Assembly (NCBI GenBank): GCA_022361195.1
Contig: JAKSBJ010000396.1
Location: forward strand, 58,032 to 122,031
DNA length: 64,000 nt
Reading direction: 5' to 3'
From: Flavobacteriales bacterium
GTDB taxonomy: Bacteria; Bacteroidota; Bacteroidia; Flavobacteriales_D; Crocinitomicaceae
The notes under the pieces are model-generated. The model had not been told where the DNA came from, did not search any database, and saw only the letters and a program-made list of their open reading frames with translations. Each line of letters opens with the position of its first letter. Positions within the stretch are counted from its first letter, which is position 1. This document shows positions 43,716-53,372 of this stretch, in pieces. The position numbers were made by a program, and so were the translations under genes.

Positions 43716-44108
43716 TTAAACGTTCATTGCTTCCGCAATAAGCTGAGTATCGGTATATTGTTTGAAATGAGTTATTTTTCCATCTTTTAGAGTATATCGA
43801 TGGATAAAATCAGCTTTGAAGAATTTGCCACTTTCCTTAAAGGTCCCAGAATAATATCCTACAACCATTACATCATGTTCTGTCTCCAAAAACTCTTCGG
43901 TAACCGCTTTCCAATCTTCCCATTTTAGTTTAAAAGTCTGAAAAACATTCTCAAAAATAGCATCAGCACCTACGTAGGTTCCTCCATTGGGAAAACCATC
44001 CATTTGTGACCAAACTATTTGTTCATCAAACAAGGTTCTGATTTGATCTAGCTCTCTTTCTTTAAAGAATTCATAGAGTCTTTTAATCACTGCTATTTTT
44101 GATTCCAT
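43716..44108 (-). CDS. SnoaL-like/NTF2-fold protein
   Basis: A 130-residue single-domain protein with the cone-shaped alpha+beta pattern of SnoaL-like ketosteroid-isomerase-fold proteins: IKRLYEFFKERELDQI helix, VWSQMDGFPNGGTYVG loop, and strands HDVMVVGYYSGTF and DFIHRYTLKDGKI. Role unknown. It lies three bases from the YafY gene and four bases from the transglutaminase-like gene. Confidence 0.78.
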   Translation of the reverse strand: MESKIAVIKRLYEFFKERELDQIRTLFDEQIVWSQMDGFPNGGTYVGADAIFENVFQTFKLKWEDWKAVTEEFLETEHDVMVVGYYSGTFKESGKFFKADFIHRYTLKDGKITHFKQYTDTQLIAEAMNV

Positions 44109-44112
44109 TCTT

Positions 44113-44715
44113 TTATTTTATTTGTGATAAATTGGCAATACAAGCTTCTCTTAACTCCCAAAGCTGGTCAAAACTCAATTGCAGTTTCTCGTCTTTAATC
44201 CATTGTCGAATATACTCTTGATGATAGGCCACCTTGAATTCAGCTACCTGCTCGGGTAAAATCTCTTTTTCTAACATAATATCCTTCTCAATGGAATTAA
44301 AATTAGAAGAAGAACTGGTCAAATCTAAGGTCACTCCATTCATTCTCAAATAACAATGAGCCTCTGGCACATAATCCAAACCAGCTTTTTCCAAAACATC
44401 TCCAATTTGAGGGGTATTGGAAACTTTCATTTTATAAATCCCTAAAATTAACTGAATTCCTTCTATTCCGTTTCTCTCCGCCACCTCTTTGAGTAGAGCA
44501 TGTTTTGAGCTACAACTTCCTCTTTTCTCTCGAATTACCAAACTAAAATCGAAACGATTGGTATTACGACCATAAGGTAAATCCTTCACAAAATGACAAA
44601 ACTGCCCCCAGTCACGAATCCCCTCTGAATGAACCAACTGCGTAAGTTCATCTCTCGAATTTAATTCGGCTTTTTGTAAAAAATTTAATGCAAATTGGTC
44701 CCAATTTATAGCCAC
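44113..44715 (-). CDS. transglutaminase-like protein
   Basis: A 200-residue soluble protein. A possible Cys-His-Asp triad is seen in REKRGSCSSKHALL, EAHCYLRMNG and TLDLTSS, the order and spacing of a transglutaminase/papain-like fold. The conserved Cys follows a basic RGS turn, as in many such domains. It is the first gene of the minus-strand unit with SnoaL-like, YafY, GyrI-like and DUF1801 genes. The 303-base region upstream (44716-45018) shows no other gene. Confidence 0.6.
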   Translation of the reverse strand: MAINWDQFALNFLQKAELNSRDELTQLVHSEGIRDWGQFCHFVKDLPYGRNTNRFDFSLVIREKRGSCSSKHALLKEVAERNGIEGIQLILGIYKMKVSNTPQIGDVLEKAGLDYVPEAHCYLRMNGVTLDLTSSSSNFNSIEKDIMLEKEILPEQVAEFKVAYHQEYIRQWIKDEKLQLSFDQLWELREACIANLSQIK

Positions 44716-45018
44716 CTTTTATAAATTTATTCGTTTCTTTAGTCAGGAGTCTTATTTCTCCCTAATTCAAGCTCATTAAGAGACGAAAATATTGAACTTA
44801 TTTTGAAACGAAAAAAAGTATCAATTTAATACACCAATTTTGTTGTTTTTGAGTTATTGATTCGACTAAGAAATAAAACTTGCTACAAACCAACCGCTGA
44901 ACTATTGTTTTAACCCGCTTAAATTTGGTTTTTGCGTGAAAAATAAATCAAGTAGGTAAAAAAACCGGGCTCTGGCTTTTTTTCGTATATTTCAGCGGTT
45001 ATAAATTAAGTCGTTAGG
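44716..45018. other. intergenic region without recognised features
   Basis: This 303-base AT-rich stretch separates two divergent units. It should hold promoters for both directions, but no TAnnTTTG element with good spacing is visible. Nothing else is recognised. Confidence 0.5.
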
Positions 45019-45408
45019 ATGTCAGACAAAATTAAATACGAGATGGAATTTGAGATAAAATCGTCAACGTCGGTTTTATTCAATATGATAAGTACACCCA
45101 GTGGGCTAAGTGAATGGTTTTCCGATGATGTGAACATCAAGGACGACATCTTTAGCTTTTTTTGGGACGGAACCAGTGAAGATGCTAAACAGCTGACAAA
45201 AAAGAAAGGCGAATCAGTTAAATTTCAGTGGATGGAAGATTTTGAAGACGGTTTAAAAACCTACTTTGAAATGGCCATTAAAGTGGATGATCTTACCAAT
45301 GACGTCGCCCTAATTATTACAGATTTTGCAGAGGAAGACGAAATGGATGAGGCTAAATTACTTTGGGAGAACCAAATCAGTGACCTTAAAATGACAATTG
45401 GGTCATAA
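45019..45408 (+). CDS. START-like (SRPBCC) domain protein
   Basis: A 129-residue protein with a helix-grip fold pattern. The segments YEMEFEIKSSTSVLFNMISTPSGLSEWFSDDVN and FFWDG, then ENQISDLKMTIGS, match a Flavobacteriales-conserved START-like protein. Such folds bind hydrophobic ligands. It is soluble and short. It is 57 bases before the LptF/G-family permease gene, so the two may be cotranscribed. Confidence 0.8.
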   Translation: MSDKIKYEMEFEIKSSTSVLFNMISTPSGLSEWFSDDVNIKDDIFSFFWDGTSEDAKQLTKKKGESVKFQWMEDFEDGLKTYFEMAIKVDDLTNDVALIITDFAEEDEMDEAKLLWENQISDLKMTIGS

Positions 45409-45465
45409 ATAACGTTAACTCCCACACTACTTTAGTATAAACTTACGTTTCATAGAATAAAAAAG

Positions 45466-46953
45466 GTGAAGAGATTACATTTTTTCATCATTCGGTCTTT
45501 TATAGGTCCCTTTATCATCACTTTTGGTATTGCGATGTTTTTTCTAATCATGCAATTCCTTTGGAAGTATATTGATGATTTTATGGGGAAGGGATTGGAG
45601 ATGGGTATCATGCTGGAACTGTTATTCTACATTTCTGCGACACTCATTCCCCTAGCCTTACCACTAGCAGTTCTCTTTTCATCTATCATGACTTTTGGGA
45701 ATTTAGCCGAACACAACGAGCTTACAGCCCTAAAGTCTTCAGGAATGTCCTTGTTTAAGGTCATGCGTCCCATGTTGATTTTTACACTTCTTTTAAGTGG
45801 AGGGGCTTTTTATTTCACCAATTACGTCTTGCCTTTGGCAAATCTAAAGTCACGAACCATCATTTTCAATATCCAGGAAAAGAAACCCACCTTTGGCTTA
45901 ACTGAAGGCGTCTTCTACAATGATATTGATGGCTACAGCATTCGAGTCGATAAAAAGAATGATAACACGGGTGAATTAAAAGGTGTTCTTATTTACGAAA
46001 ACAATACCGTTACTGGAGGCAAAACCATTTATGCCAAGGAAGGTGAAATGTTAAAATCCGAAAATGATCGTTACCTCTTATTGAGGCTGGTAGATGGATC
46101 TATGTATGAGCAAATCGGTCCGGATAAATTTCAAAATTCTCGTTTCCCCTTTCAAAAATCCTTTTTTGACGAGGCCATTATGAAATTTGACTTAAGCGGC
46201 TTTAACATGCAGGAGGAAAGTGAAGATTTATTTAGAAGGGATTATGAAATGATGAACTTCCGGCAATTAGATTACGCTCTGGACTCCCTTTATGTGATTG
46301 ATGACTCTATTAACGTACAGTTTGTCAATTCAGTACAAAATCGTTTTGTCATTCTGGACACCTCTTTCTTAGCCCACGGACATGAAACAGATTCAATTGT
46401 GGGTGCCAATGGCGATAGTAAGATTTTGACCCCAATTGATACCCTGATCAATTTAGATTCTTTGCACAATTCAGAATTGAACATGGCCTTATCCAGTGCA
46501 CAAAATAACATCCGAAATGCCAAAGACGTTATTTTCACACAAGCAACCATCTTTCAGGGAAGAAAATCGGCTTATGTCAACTACAAAGCTGCCTGGCATA
46601 AGAAATTCACCCTCTCCTTTGCTATTTTAATACTCTTCTTTATTGGAGCTCCTTTAGGTGCCATTGTTAAAAAGGGAGGATTAGGAACACCATTGGTTTT
46701 TGCCACTTTGTTTTTCCTCCTCTACTACATTTTAACCATTACTGGAGAAAACATGGTAGAATCGGAGGTTTTGGAACCGGTTTGGGGAATGTGGTTAAGT
46801 TCATTTATTCTCACCCCACTTGGAATTTTCTTAACCTATAAAGCCGCAAACGATTCTGCTCTATTTGACAGGGAAGTATACAAACGATTTTTTAGTAAAT
46901 TCAGACGCGCAAAAAAAACTGCTGCTACGAATGAAAGTCCTCCAATTGTGTAA
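45466..46953 (+). CDS. LptF/LptG-family LPS transport permease
   Basis: A 495-residue inner-membrane permease starting with GTG, preceded by AAAAAG. Six helices are expected: three at the N-terminus (15-35, 52-78, 100-122) and three at the C-terminus (about 388-405, 413-430, 443-460), around a periplasmic beta-jellyroll domain. Helix segments FGIAMFFLIMQFLWKYIDDF and IGAPLGAIVKKGGLG are family markers. It moves lipopolysaccharide from the inner membrane with the LptB ATPase. The periplasmic part is longer than in E. coli, as common in Bacteroidota. The end overlaps the next gene. Confidence 0.88.
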   Translation: MKRLHFFIIRSFIGPFIITFGIAMFFLIMQFLWKYIDDFMGKGLEMGIMLELLFYISATLIPLALPLAVLFSSIMTFGNLAEHNELTALKSSGMSLFKVMRPMLIFTLLLSGGAFYFTNYVLPLANLKSRTIIFNIQEKKPTFGLTEGVFYNDIDGYSIRVDKKNDNTGELKGVLIYENNTVTGGKTIYAKEGEMLKSENDRYLLLRLVDGSMYEQIGPDKFQNSRFPFQKSFFDEAIMKFDLSGFNMQEESEDLFRRDYEMMNFRQLDYALDSLYVIDDSINVQFVNSVQNRFVILDTSFLAHGHETDSIVGANGDSKILTPIDTLINLDSLHNSELNMALSSAQNNIRNAKDVIFTQATIFQGRKSAYVNYKAAWHKKFTLSFAILILFFIGAPLGAIVKKGGLGTPLVFATLFFLLYYILTITGENMVESEVLEPVWGMWLSSFILTPLGIFLTYKAANDSALFDREVYKRFFSKFRRAKKTAATNESPPIV

Positions 46954-48118
46954 CAAACCTCCACAGCCCATGGTAGATGGTGGATGCATTGCCATGAATA
47001 CGATTTCAACGGCTTTGTTAGACAAAGGAATTGACCTCAAGATTTTAACCGTAGCTACAGACAAGCATCCTTTTTTAACCGAAAAAATTTCTGCAGAGTT
47101 TAAAGAAAAAACACAAATTGAAAGTGTTTTCCTTGATACTCGAGTGAACATCATTGATGCTTTTTCGGCTTTAGTGACTTCTGATTCATACAATATAAGC
47201 CGCTTTTTTTCTCCGGATTTTGACAAAAAACTCATTCATATTTTAGGGCAAGACGAATATGATGTAATTCATTTGGAAAGTCTTTTCATGACTCCATATT
47301 TGTCCACTATTCGGAAATACTCTGAAGCTCGAATTGTATTAAGAAGTCACAATTTAGAACATCTCATTTGGGAACGATTAGCCAATTCAACAGGAAATAA
47401 GGCTAAGCGTATTTATTTAAAACATTTGGCCTCTCGTTTAAAGCAATACGAGAAACGAACCATTAATGAAGTAGATGGTATAGCTGCCATTAGTTTTGAG
47501 GATACCGAACGTTTTAAAGAATTAGAGTGTAAAGTTCCTTTGGTTACCATTCCCTTTGGAATTGATTTGGAAAAACATCAACCAAAAGAAAAATCAACCG
47601 AAAACGTAACGCTATTCCACATTGGAGCGATGAATTGGGCTCCCAACGAGGAGGCTATTAACTGGTTTTTAGACGAAATCTGGCCTGGATTATCACATTT
47701 GGACCTAAAACTTCACCTCGCAGGAAGGTTAATGCCCGATTACATTAGTAAACAAAGCAATGAGCGTCTTATCATTGATGGAGAAGTTGAAAGTGCAGCA
47801 GATTTTATGAATAGTCATGACATAATGGTCGTTCCGCTTTTATCGGGAAGTGGCATGCGAATCAAAATCATTGAAGCCATGGCCCATGGTAAGACAATCG
47901 TTTCAACTACTGTTGGTGCCGAGGGAATTGATTATAAGGATGGAGAAAACATTTTGATTGCAGACTCAAAAGAAGAGTTTGTAACGACCATTTCACGTCT
48001 CATGAAACAAAGAGATGAAATTCAGCGAATTGGTAAAAACGCTCGCCTTTTAGTCGAAGAAAAATACTCCAATACCAAGATTATCCAGAATCTTTTAGAA
48101 TTTTACAAGACCGTATGA
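46931..48118 (+). CDS. glycosyltransferase family 4 protein
   Basis: A 395-residue GT-B enzyme starting at the ATG for MKVLQLCNKPPQPMVDGG, a typical GT4 N-terminus with the Gly-rich loop. The donor-binding half has FHIGAMNWAPNEE and GSGMRIKIIEAMAHGKTIVST, then the E-x7-E region. It overlaps the permease by 23 bases; an ATG 22 codons earlier is in the wrong context. The next gene is another GT4, so they probably build one surface polysaccharide or glycolipid in succession. Confidence 0.85.
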   Translation: MKVLQLCNKPPQPMVDGGCIAMNTISTALLDKGIDLKILTVATDKHPFLTEKISAEFKEKTQIESVFLDTRVNIIDAFSALVTSDSYNISRFFSPDFDKKLIHILGQDEYDVIHLESLFMTPYLSTIRKYSEARIVLRSHNLEHLIWERLANSTGNKAKRIYLKHLASRLKQYEKRTINEVDGIAAISFEDTERFKELECKVPLVTIPFGIDLEKHQPKEKSTENVTLFHIGAMNWAPNEEAINWFLDEIWPGLSHLDLKLHLAGRLMPDYISKQSNERLIIDGEVESAADFMNSHDIMVVPLLSGSGMRIKIIEAMAHGKTIVSTTVGAEGIDYKDGENILIADSKEEFVTTISRLMKQRDEIQRIGKNARLLVEEKYSNTKIIQNLLEFYKTV

Positions 48119-49302
48119 AGTTGTTGATTTTGGTTTCCCGATTCCCCTATCCTTTGGAGAAAGGTGATAAGCTAAGGGCTTTTCATCAAATCAGGGAATT
48201 ATCACAAATTCACGAGCTGTATGTTTTTTGTTTAAGTGATGAAAAGGTTAGTGAATCGGCCAAAAAGGAAGTTGAACAATATTGTACAGAACTGCATATT
48301 TTTCAGCTCAACAAACTTCTCATATACTGGAACACGGCAAAACAACTCTTCACGGATAAACCCTATCAGGTAGGTTACTTTTACCAGAGTCGTATTCAAC
48401 AAAAAATTAATCGGGAAATCAATCGTATTCAGCCCAATCATATTTATTGCCAGCTCATTCGCACCTCTGACTACGTAAAAAACTTCCACGGCATAAAAAA
48501 GACCATTGATTATATGGATGCCCTTGGAATGGGGATGAAACGAAGAGCTGAGATTGCAAGTGGCTTAAAAAAACAACTTTTTGCAACAGAAAGTAAACGT
48601 TTAAGTGAGTACGAACATCGTATTTTCGACTATTTTGATGGGCATACCATTATCTCAGAACAAGACAAAGGCCACATTGGTCACCCACAAAATTCAGAGA
48701 TTGTTGTAATCGAAAATGGAATTTCGGATGACTTTTTTGACTTCGAAAAAGAAATTGAACAGGATCATGACATTGTCTTTAATGGCAATATGAACTATCC
48801 GCCCAATATAGAATGTGCCGAATATTTGGTGAATGAAATTTTGCCCGAATTGCAAAAAACAAAACCTGAGGTAAAAGTATTACTCTCAGGAGCAAACCCT
48901 AATGAGCGGGTTTCCAAATTAAATCAAAATCCCGCGGTTACTGTAACCGGCTGGGTTGATGACATTCGTGAAAGTTATCGAAGAGGGAAAATCTTTGTCG
49001 CACCTCTTTTTATTGGAACAGGATTACAAAACAAATTACTAGAGGCTATGGCACTGGGATTACCTTCTATCACAACTCCACTGGCCAACAACGCCTTAAA
49101 AGCTCCCGAAGGTGATAGCATACTAATTGCACAGGAAAAAGCTGGATTTGTTGAACACATTCACTATCTGTTAGATCATCCTGATCAAGCCCAACAAATT
49201 GCTTTAAATGGACAAAAATTTGTTCGATCTCATTACAATTGGAAAGATACCGTTGAGCGGCTTAACCAACTTTTGACTCCTAAAACCGGAAAAATGAATT
49301 AA
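48115..49302 (+). CDS. glycosyltransferase family 4 protein (TIGR03087-like)
   Basis: A 395-residue GT-B enzyme. LILVSRFPYPLEKGDKLRAF is the N-terminal donor loop of this glycosyltransferase group, and the C-terminal half has FNGNMNYPPNIECAEYL and GTGLQNKLLEAMALGLPSITT with the nucleotide-sugar motif. It overlaps the upstream GT4 gene by four bases and is 10 bases before ribB, so a run of four genes from the permease to ribB is possible. Acceptor unknown. Confidence 0.85.
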   Translation: MKLLILVSRFPYPLEKGDKLRAFHQIRELSQIHELYVFCLSDEKVSESAKKEVEQYCTELHIFQLNKLLIYWNTAKQLFTDKPYQVGYFYQSRIQQKINREINRIQPNHIYCQLIRTSDYVKNFHGIKKTIDYMDALGMGMKRRAEIASGLKKQLFATESKRLSEYEHRIFDYFDGHTIISEQDKGHIGHPQNSEIVVIENGISDDFFDFEKEIEQDHDIVFNGNMNYPPNIECAEYLVNEILPELQKTKPEVKVLLSGANPNERVSKLNQNPAVTVTGWVDDIRESYRRGKIFVAPLFIGTGLQNKLLEAMALGLPSITTPLANNALKAPEGDSILIAQEKAGFVEHIHYLLDHPDQAQQIALNGQKFVRSHYNWKDTVERLNQLLTPKTGKMN

Positions 49303-49312
49303 TTTTGTATCA

Positions 49313-50446
49313 ATGATTGATACAATGCTAAAGTTGGATACAATTGAGGAAGCAATCCTCGAGATAAAAAACGGAAAAGTCATTATTGTCGTTGATGACG
49401 AAGACAGAGAAAATGAAGGGGACTTTTTAACGGCAGCCCGCAATGTTACTCCTGAAATTATAAACTTCATGGCTACCCACGGTAGAGGTTTAATTTGTGC
49501 TCCTTTAGTTGAGGATGAATGTGACCGCTTGGGATTGGAGTTAATGGTTCAGCGCAACAGTGCCAGTTATGAAACACCTTTTACTGTTTCTATCGATTTA
49601 ATTGGACACGGTTGTACAACCGGAATTTCAACTGCCGATCGGGCAAAGACTGTAAAAGCATTGATTGATCCTTCCATTAAACCGGAGGAGCTTGGTAAAC
49701 CAGGACACATCTTTCCTTTAAGAGCAAAAAAGGGAGGTGTTTTACGAAGAGCTGGACATACTGAGGCAGCTATTGATTTGGCTAAATTAGCCGGATTTGA
49801 GCCTGCAGGGGTTATCGTAGAAATCATGAACGAGGATGGTACTATGGCTCGTTTACCACAATTAATTGAAATTGCTCAAAAATTTGATCTCAAAATCGTT
49901 TCCATAGCTGATTTGATTGCTTACCGCATGAAAAATGAATCATTGGTAGAACAAAGCATGGAATGCGACTTCCCTACCATTTGGGGTGATTTTAAATTAG
50001 CAGCATTTCAACAAGCCAATACAGAGGATGAACATTTAGCCATTTATAAAGGTGAATGGACTCCTGAGGAGGCTGTTTTAGTGAGAGTAGAGTCATCTTC
50101 TTTTACCCATAATTTGCTTGATGCCTTACGTTCAGACAAACAATCTAACCTAAGTGCAGCTTTGCAGCTCATTGAAAAAGAAGGAAAAGGAGCCATTGTT
50201 TTTGTTCAACAAGAAGAAAAACAAATTGGTTTGGTTGACAAACTCAAGACCTACAAAGAAGGTACATTACCTGAACGTCCACAACATTCAGATAAGAGAG
50301 ACTACGGTGTAGGTGCTCAAATCCTTAGAGAGTTAGGAATTAAAAATCTTAATCTGATCAGCAACAATACCCAATTAAACAAAACGGTTATTAATGCTTA
50401 TGGATTGAGTATAAACGAAATTATACCACTTTCGACTTCAAACTAA
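49313..50446 (+). CDS. ribB: DHBP synthase fused to a degenerate GTP cyclohydrolase II domain
   Basis: A 377-residue RibBA-type protein. The N-terminal RibB half is intact: DDEDRENEGDF (28-38), THGRGLICAP (55-64), GHTEAAIDLA (148-157) and the FTVSID loop. It makes 3,4-dihydroxy-2-butanone 4-phosphate for riboflavin. In the C-terminal half the zinc ligands are missing: the usual HSEC and RCDC positions read ESSS and RSDK (Ser263, Ser274, Lys276), and the RGIGL motif reads KQIGL. The domain retains the fold segments RDYGVGAQILRELG and NAYG. Only RibB activity is supported. A later ATG at 49325 is an alternative start. Confidence 0.88.
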   Translation: MIDTMLKLDTIEEAILEIKNGKVIIVVDDEDRENEGDFLTAARNVTPEIINFMATHGRGLICAPLVEDECDRLGLELMVQRNSASYETPFTVSIDLIGHGCTTGISTADRAKTVKALIDPSIKPEELGKPGHIFPLRAKKGGVLRRAGHTEAAIDLAKLAGFEPAGVIVEIMNEDGTMARLPQLIEIAQKFDLKIVSIADLIAYRMKNESLVEQSMECDFPTIWGDFKLAAFQQANTEDEHLAIYKGEWTPEEAVLVRVESSSFTHNLLDALRSDKQSNLSAALQLIEKEGKGAIVFVQQEEKQIGLVDKLKTYKEGTLPERPQHSDKRDYGVGAQILRELGIKNLNLISNNTQLNKTVINAYGLSINEIIPLSTSN

Positions 50447-51968
50447 CTCTTCGTTTAATTCCTTCTGAAAAGCTAACGCCTTCTAACTTGGACTGAACCC
50501 AAGCTAAGAGGTCGAAATACTCGAGAATTACGTTTTCTCGATCTATTTCCATTAATTCTTCCAATCTGGTTCTGAAGTTTTGGAATATTTCTTCTCTGTC
50601 CAAAGGATTGTCTTCACGAGCCAGAAGTTTAATTTGACGCATAAAGAGTTTTTCAACTTCGTAATCCTTGTCATACTTATTGAGATAACGAGCTGCTGAC
50701 TTCATATCGTATTCGAGGAAATCGTAGTTATTCAATTCAAAATGAATGATCAAATTGAAAATACGTGAAAAGGAATAGATGTCCTGTCTAAGCATTTTTT
50801 CGTTATCGTTAAGGACATTGTTGATGTATCGGAGTGCTTTTTTAAACTCCCCCATTCCAAAGTAGGCATAGGCGATGTTATAGGTAAACAAAAGTTGTTT
50901 TTCTTTATTTACCTTTTCTCCAAATTGCTCCAATCCATCTTCGATTTCCGGAATCAAACTTACCGAATGCTCAAACTCACCTTTTCGGTTGTACAATTGC
51001 AATTCACCAATAAGTGTAGTCGTAAACAAACGAACTTTTGAATCCAATGAATTAAAAGCCTTTTTACCATTAAGTTCCTTAATCTCTCCAATAATTACTC
51101 CGGCATTTTCAAAATCGTACATATCAATGTAGCAATTCAATAAAAAGCTGAGTGTGTAAATGTAACGTTGCTGAATGTCGTCCCTGATTTTGGGCTGACG
51201 ATCCATAACGGATTTTGTTTTACGAAAGTTAATCAAGGCATCTTCATAATCTCGGATACTCGCCGCACAAAGTCCTTTGATGTAATAACAAATAGTTGTA
51301 GCACGAGTCGAAATAGCCGTATTCTTTCCTTTAATCAAATGATAGTCCGCAATCTCATTTACAACTTCCCGTTCTTTTTCGTTTCGGGTAAATCCACCCG
51401 AACGGAAAATGTAATTGATTTTGGAGTAAAGAATATGATACTCGGCAAGATTACGAAGCTTTTCAATTACTTCTGTTTCTTCACTAATTAACAAGTCCAG
51501 ATCTTTACTAAATACTCCAGACTCATAGGCCTCCTCTAATAACTTCTTTTCCCAATTAATTAACTCAAACCAATAGTAAAACTTCTCATATTCCCGAGCA
51601 ATAACTTTGGCTCGTTTTACGAATTTGTTACACTCTTTGTAAAGTGCTTTTCGATAAAGAATTTCGATGTTTTTAATTTCCTGTTTGAGTTGTGAGCTTA
51701 CCGAGCGATCTGAGTAATACGCTCGTAAACTTTTCAGGATTAATTTGTAGAGGTGATTTTTTTCCGAAGGAAGGTGCTTAACAAAGGTTTCGTTTCGGAA
51801 ATGATGTTTGAGTTCATCTTCGTCGTATTTTTTTTGTTTCTCGACGAAGTCAAAAATCTTGAGGTAATTTTTTTCTCCCGTTTGAAGGGAAGAGTTCAGC
51901 TTAAAAAACCGCTTTTCTGACTTGGTCAGCGATTTTATAAGACTAAATAATTCCGTTGAGGGTTTCAT
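50421..51968 (-). CDS. conserved helical-repeat protein, unknown function
   Basis: A 515-residue soluble, highly helical protein. Many paired amphipathic helices suggest TPR-like repeats throughout: EKRFFKLNSSL at the N-terminus, YKECNKFVKRAKVIAREYEKF, IRDYEDALINFRKTK and GMGEFKKALRYINNVL further along. No signal peptide or catalytic motif is seen. The N-terminal KSLTKSEKRFFKL motif is typical of a conserved Bacteroidota protein family with no assigned role. Its last 26 bases overlap the convergent ribB end. Confidence 0.72.
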   Translation of the reverse strand: MKPSTELFSLIKSLTKSEKRFFKLNSSLQTGEKNYLKIFDFVEKQKKYDEDELKHHFRNETFVKHLPSEKNHLYKLILKSLRAYYSDRSVSSQLKQEIKNIEILYRKALYKECNKFVKRAKVIAREYEKFYYWFELINWEKKLLEEAYESGVFSKDLDLLISEETEVIEKLRNLAEYHILYSKINYIFRSGGFTRNEKEREVVNEIADYHLIKGKNTAISTRATTICYYIKGLCAASIRDYEDALINFRKTKSVMDRQPKIRDDIQQRYIYTLSFLLNCYIDMYDFENAGVIIGEIKELNGKKAFNSLDSKVRLFTTTLIGELQLYNRKGEFEHSVSLIPEIEDGLEQFGEKVNKEKQLLFTYNIAYAYFGMGEFKKALRYINNVLNDNEKMLRQDIYSFSRIFNLIIHFELNNYDFLEYDMKSAARYLNKYDKDYEVEKLFMRQIKLLAREDNPLDREEIFQNFRTRLEELMEIDRENVILEYFDLLAWVQSKLEGVSFSEGIKRRVSLKSKVV

Positions 51969-52318
51969 AAATGCTGAGGTTTCGTGGTTGTATAGGTTGT
52001 GATTGTTTTAGGAATTCAATGAATCCCTGTACTTAAAAATACAGAATTCCTTGTTAAATCAAAAGCAATCTATTTAAGTGGGGCAAATTGTTTAGTCAAC
52101 GGTACGTCCCAATTAGTGAACAAACTCAGAATTCCATTTTTTTAGCTTCTAAAACGATTTTGAGCGTCATTTTAGGGATTTTAAGGGGCCCAAAAGAAAT
52201 CTAAAACTTCAATAATGGAAAAACGAAAAGGGGCCCAATAGCCCCTTTTCTAACAACAAACCAAAAAACCCTCCTGTCGATTCACGATCCTGCTACGCAG
52301 GTTCTGCTCAGAGCAGAA
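51969..52318. other. intergenic region with hairpins
   Basis: This 350-base region has a terminator-like hairpin at 52225-52250 and two small hairpins at 52289-52301 (CCTGC/GCAGG) and 52302-52318 (TTCTGC/GCAGAA), the latter ending next to the stop of the glucosaminidase gene. No gene is seen. Confidence 0.6.
52218..52250 (-). terminator. intrinsic terminator for the glucosaminidase gene
   Basis: A perfect 10-bp stem, GAAAAGGGGC (52225-52234) and GCCCCTTTTC (52241-52250), with a six-base loop. Read on the minus strand it is followed by a GTTTTT-type T-rich stretch. It is about 70 bases after the glucosaminidase stop. Confidence 0.7.
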
Positions 52319-53290
52319 TTATCGGAGGATTACCTTTGTACCTGCCGGTAATGCTTCATCCGGTCTATTGGAAAAATTGTACTTCAATAATTTCTTTAAT
52401 TTAATTCCTTCTTCTTGTGAAATTTGTCTCAAGCTTGTTTCTCTTGAACAAACAAACACATTGTATCCTCGTTTAGATCGACTTCTTTTTGGATCTAAGT
52501 AAATGATTTCTCCCTCTCTCAAAACATCTCTCTTTCCTAAATCATTGTAACGATACAATTGCCACATTCCTAATTCAAATTCCTCCGCAATACGATAATA
52601 AGTATCTCCCTTTTTTACTTCAAAGTAACGGATATCGTATTTATTTCGTTTTACCTGATGCTGTCCAAATGCCAGACTAACCGATTCGTCCTTTTCAGCA
52701 GTAGGAGTTTCTGTAATCACATTCACCGGCGACTCATCGTCAGGTTTTGTACTTAACTCCTCCAAATTTTCTTTAGCTGGTAAATCAGGACGTTTGTCAT
52801 ACTCGTACAATTCGTACTTCTCAATAATGTCAATTAACAATTTAGCGTATTTAGGATTGGTCGCGTAACCAGCACTCTTCAATCCTTTAGCCCAACTTTT
52901 ATAGTCAGTAATTTTATACTCAAACAATTTGTCATAACGCGAACGAGACGTTAAAAAGAGGGAATGATCATCATAAGACTGAGCTGCGTTATCATAACTT
53001 CTAAAGCATTCATTCTTTAAATCATCATCCTGATAAAATTTTCCTCCATCCCAGTTTCGGTGACATTTAATTCCAAAGTGATTATTCGCATTTTGAGCTA
53101 ATCGACTATTACCATTACCACTTTCTAAAATTCCCTGTGCAAGGGTAATACTAGCTGGAATAGCAAATTCATTCATCTGCTCAATAGCAGTTACTTTCCA
53201 GGTATCAATGTACTCTTCTGTCGAAATTTTTCCTGCAAAGGATGAAAAAGCAGAGAGAACACTTACCGATAAGACGAGTAATTTGTTCAT
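52319..53290 (-). CDS. glucosaminidase with C-terminal LysM domains
   Basis: A 323-residue exported cell-wall hydrolase. A signal peptide (LLVLSVSVLSAFSSFAG) is followed by a glucosaminidase domain (about 30-165) with ITLAQGILESGNGNSRLA and NNHFGIKCHRNWDGG, which hold the catalytic Glu and the fold motif. The C-terminus has a LysM module (YFEVKKGDTYYRIAEEF) and a second LysM-like stretch (VFVCSRETSLRQISQEEG). It cleaves between GlcNAc and MurNAc in peptidoglycan. The start is placed at MNKLLVLSV, since the upstream extension has no role in a signal peptide. Confidence 0.87.
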   Translation of the reverse strand: MNKLLVLSVSVLSAFSSFAGKISTEEYIDTWKVTAIEQMNEFAIPASITLAQGILESGNGNSRLAQNANNHFGIKCHRNWDGGKFYQDDDLKNECFRSYDNAAQSYDDHSLFLTSRSRYDKLFEYKITDYKSWAKGLKSAGYATNPKYAKLLIDIIEKYELYEYDKRPDLPAKENLEELSTKPDDESPVNVITETPTAEKDESVSLAFGQHQVKRNKYDIRYFEVKKGDTYYRIAEEFELGMWQLYRYNDLGKRDVLREGEIIYLDPKRSRSKRGYNVFVCSRETSLRQISQEEGIKLKKLLKYNFSNRPDEALPAGTKVILR

Positions 53291-53372
53291 GATTGATTTT
53301 AGTTTGTTGTGTTGTTGTGTCAAAATATTACGACACACAAATCATCAGGTTACAAAAAAGTTGAAATTTGAT

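Noticed and set aside
52252..52270. Repeat of AACAACAAACCAAAAAACC here and at 63973-63991
   Set aside because: The word is low-complexity A/C sequence in AT-rich intergenic DNA; two copies alone do not support a mobile or regulatory repeat.
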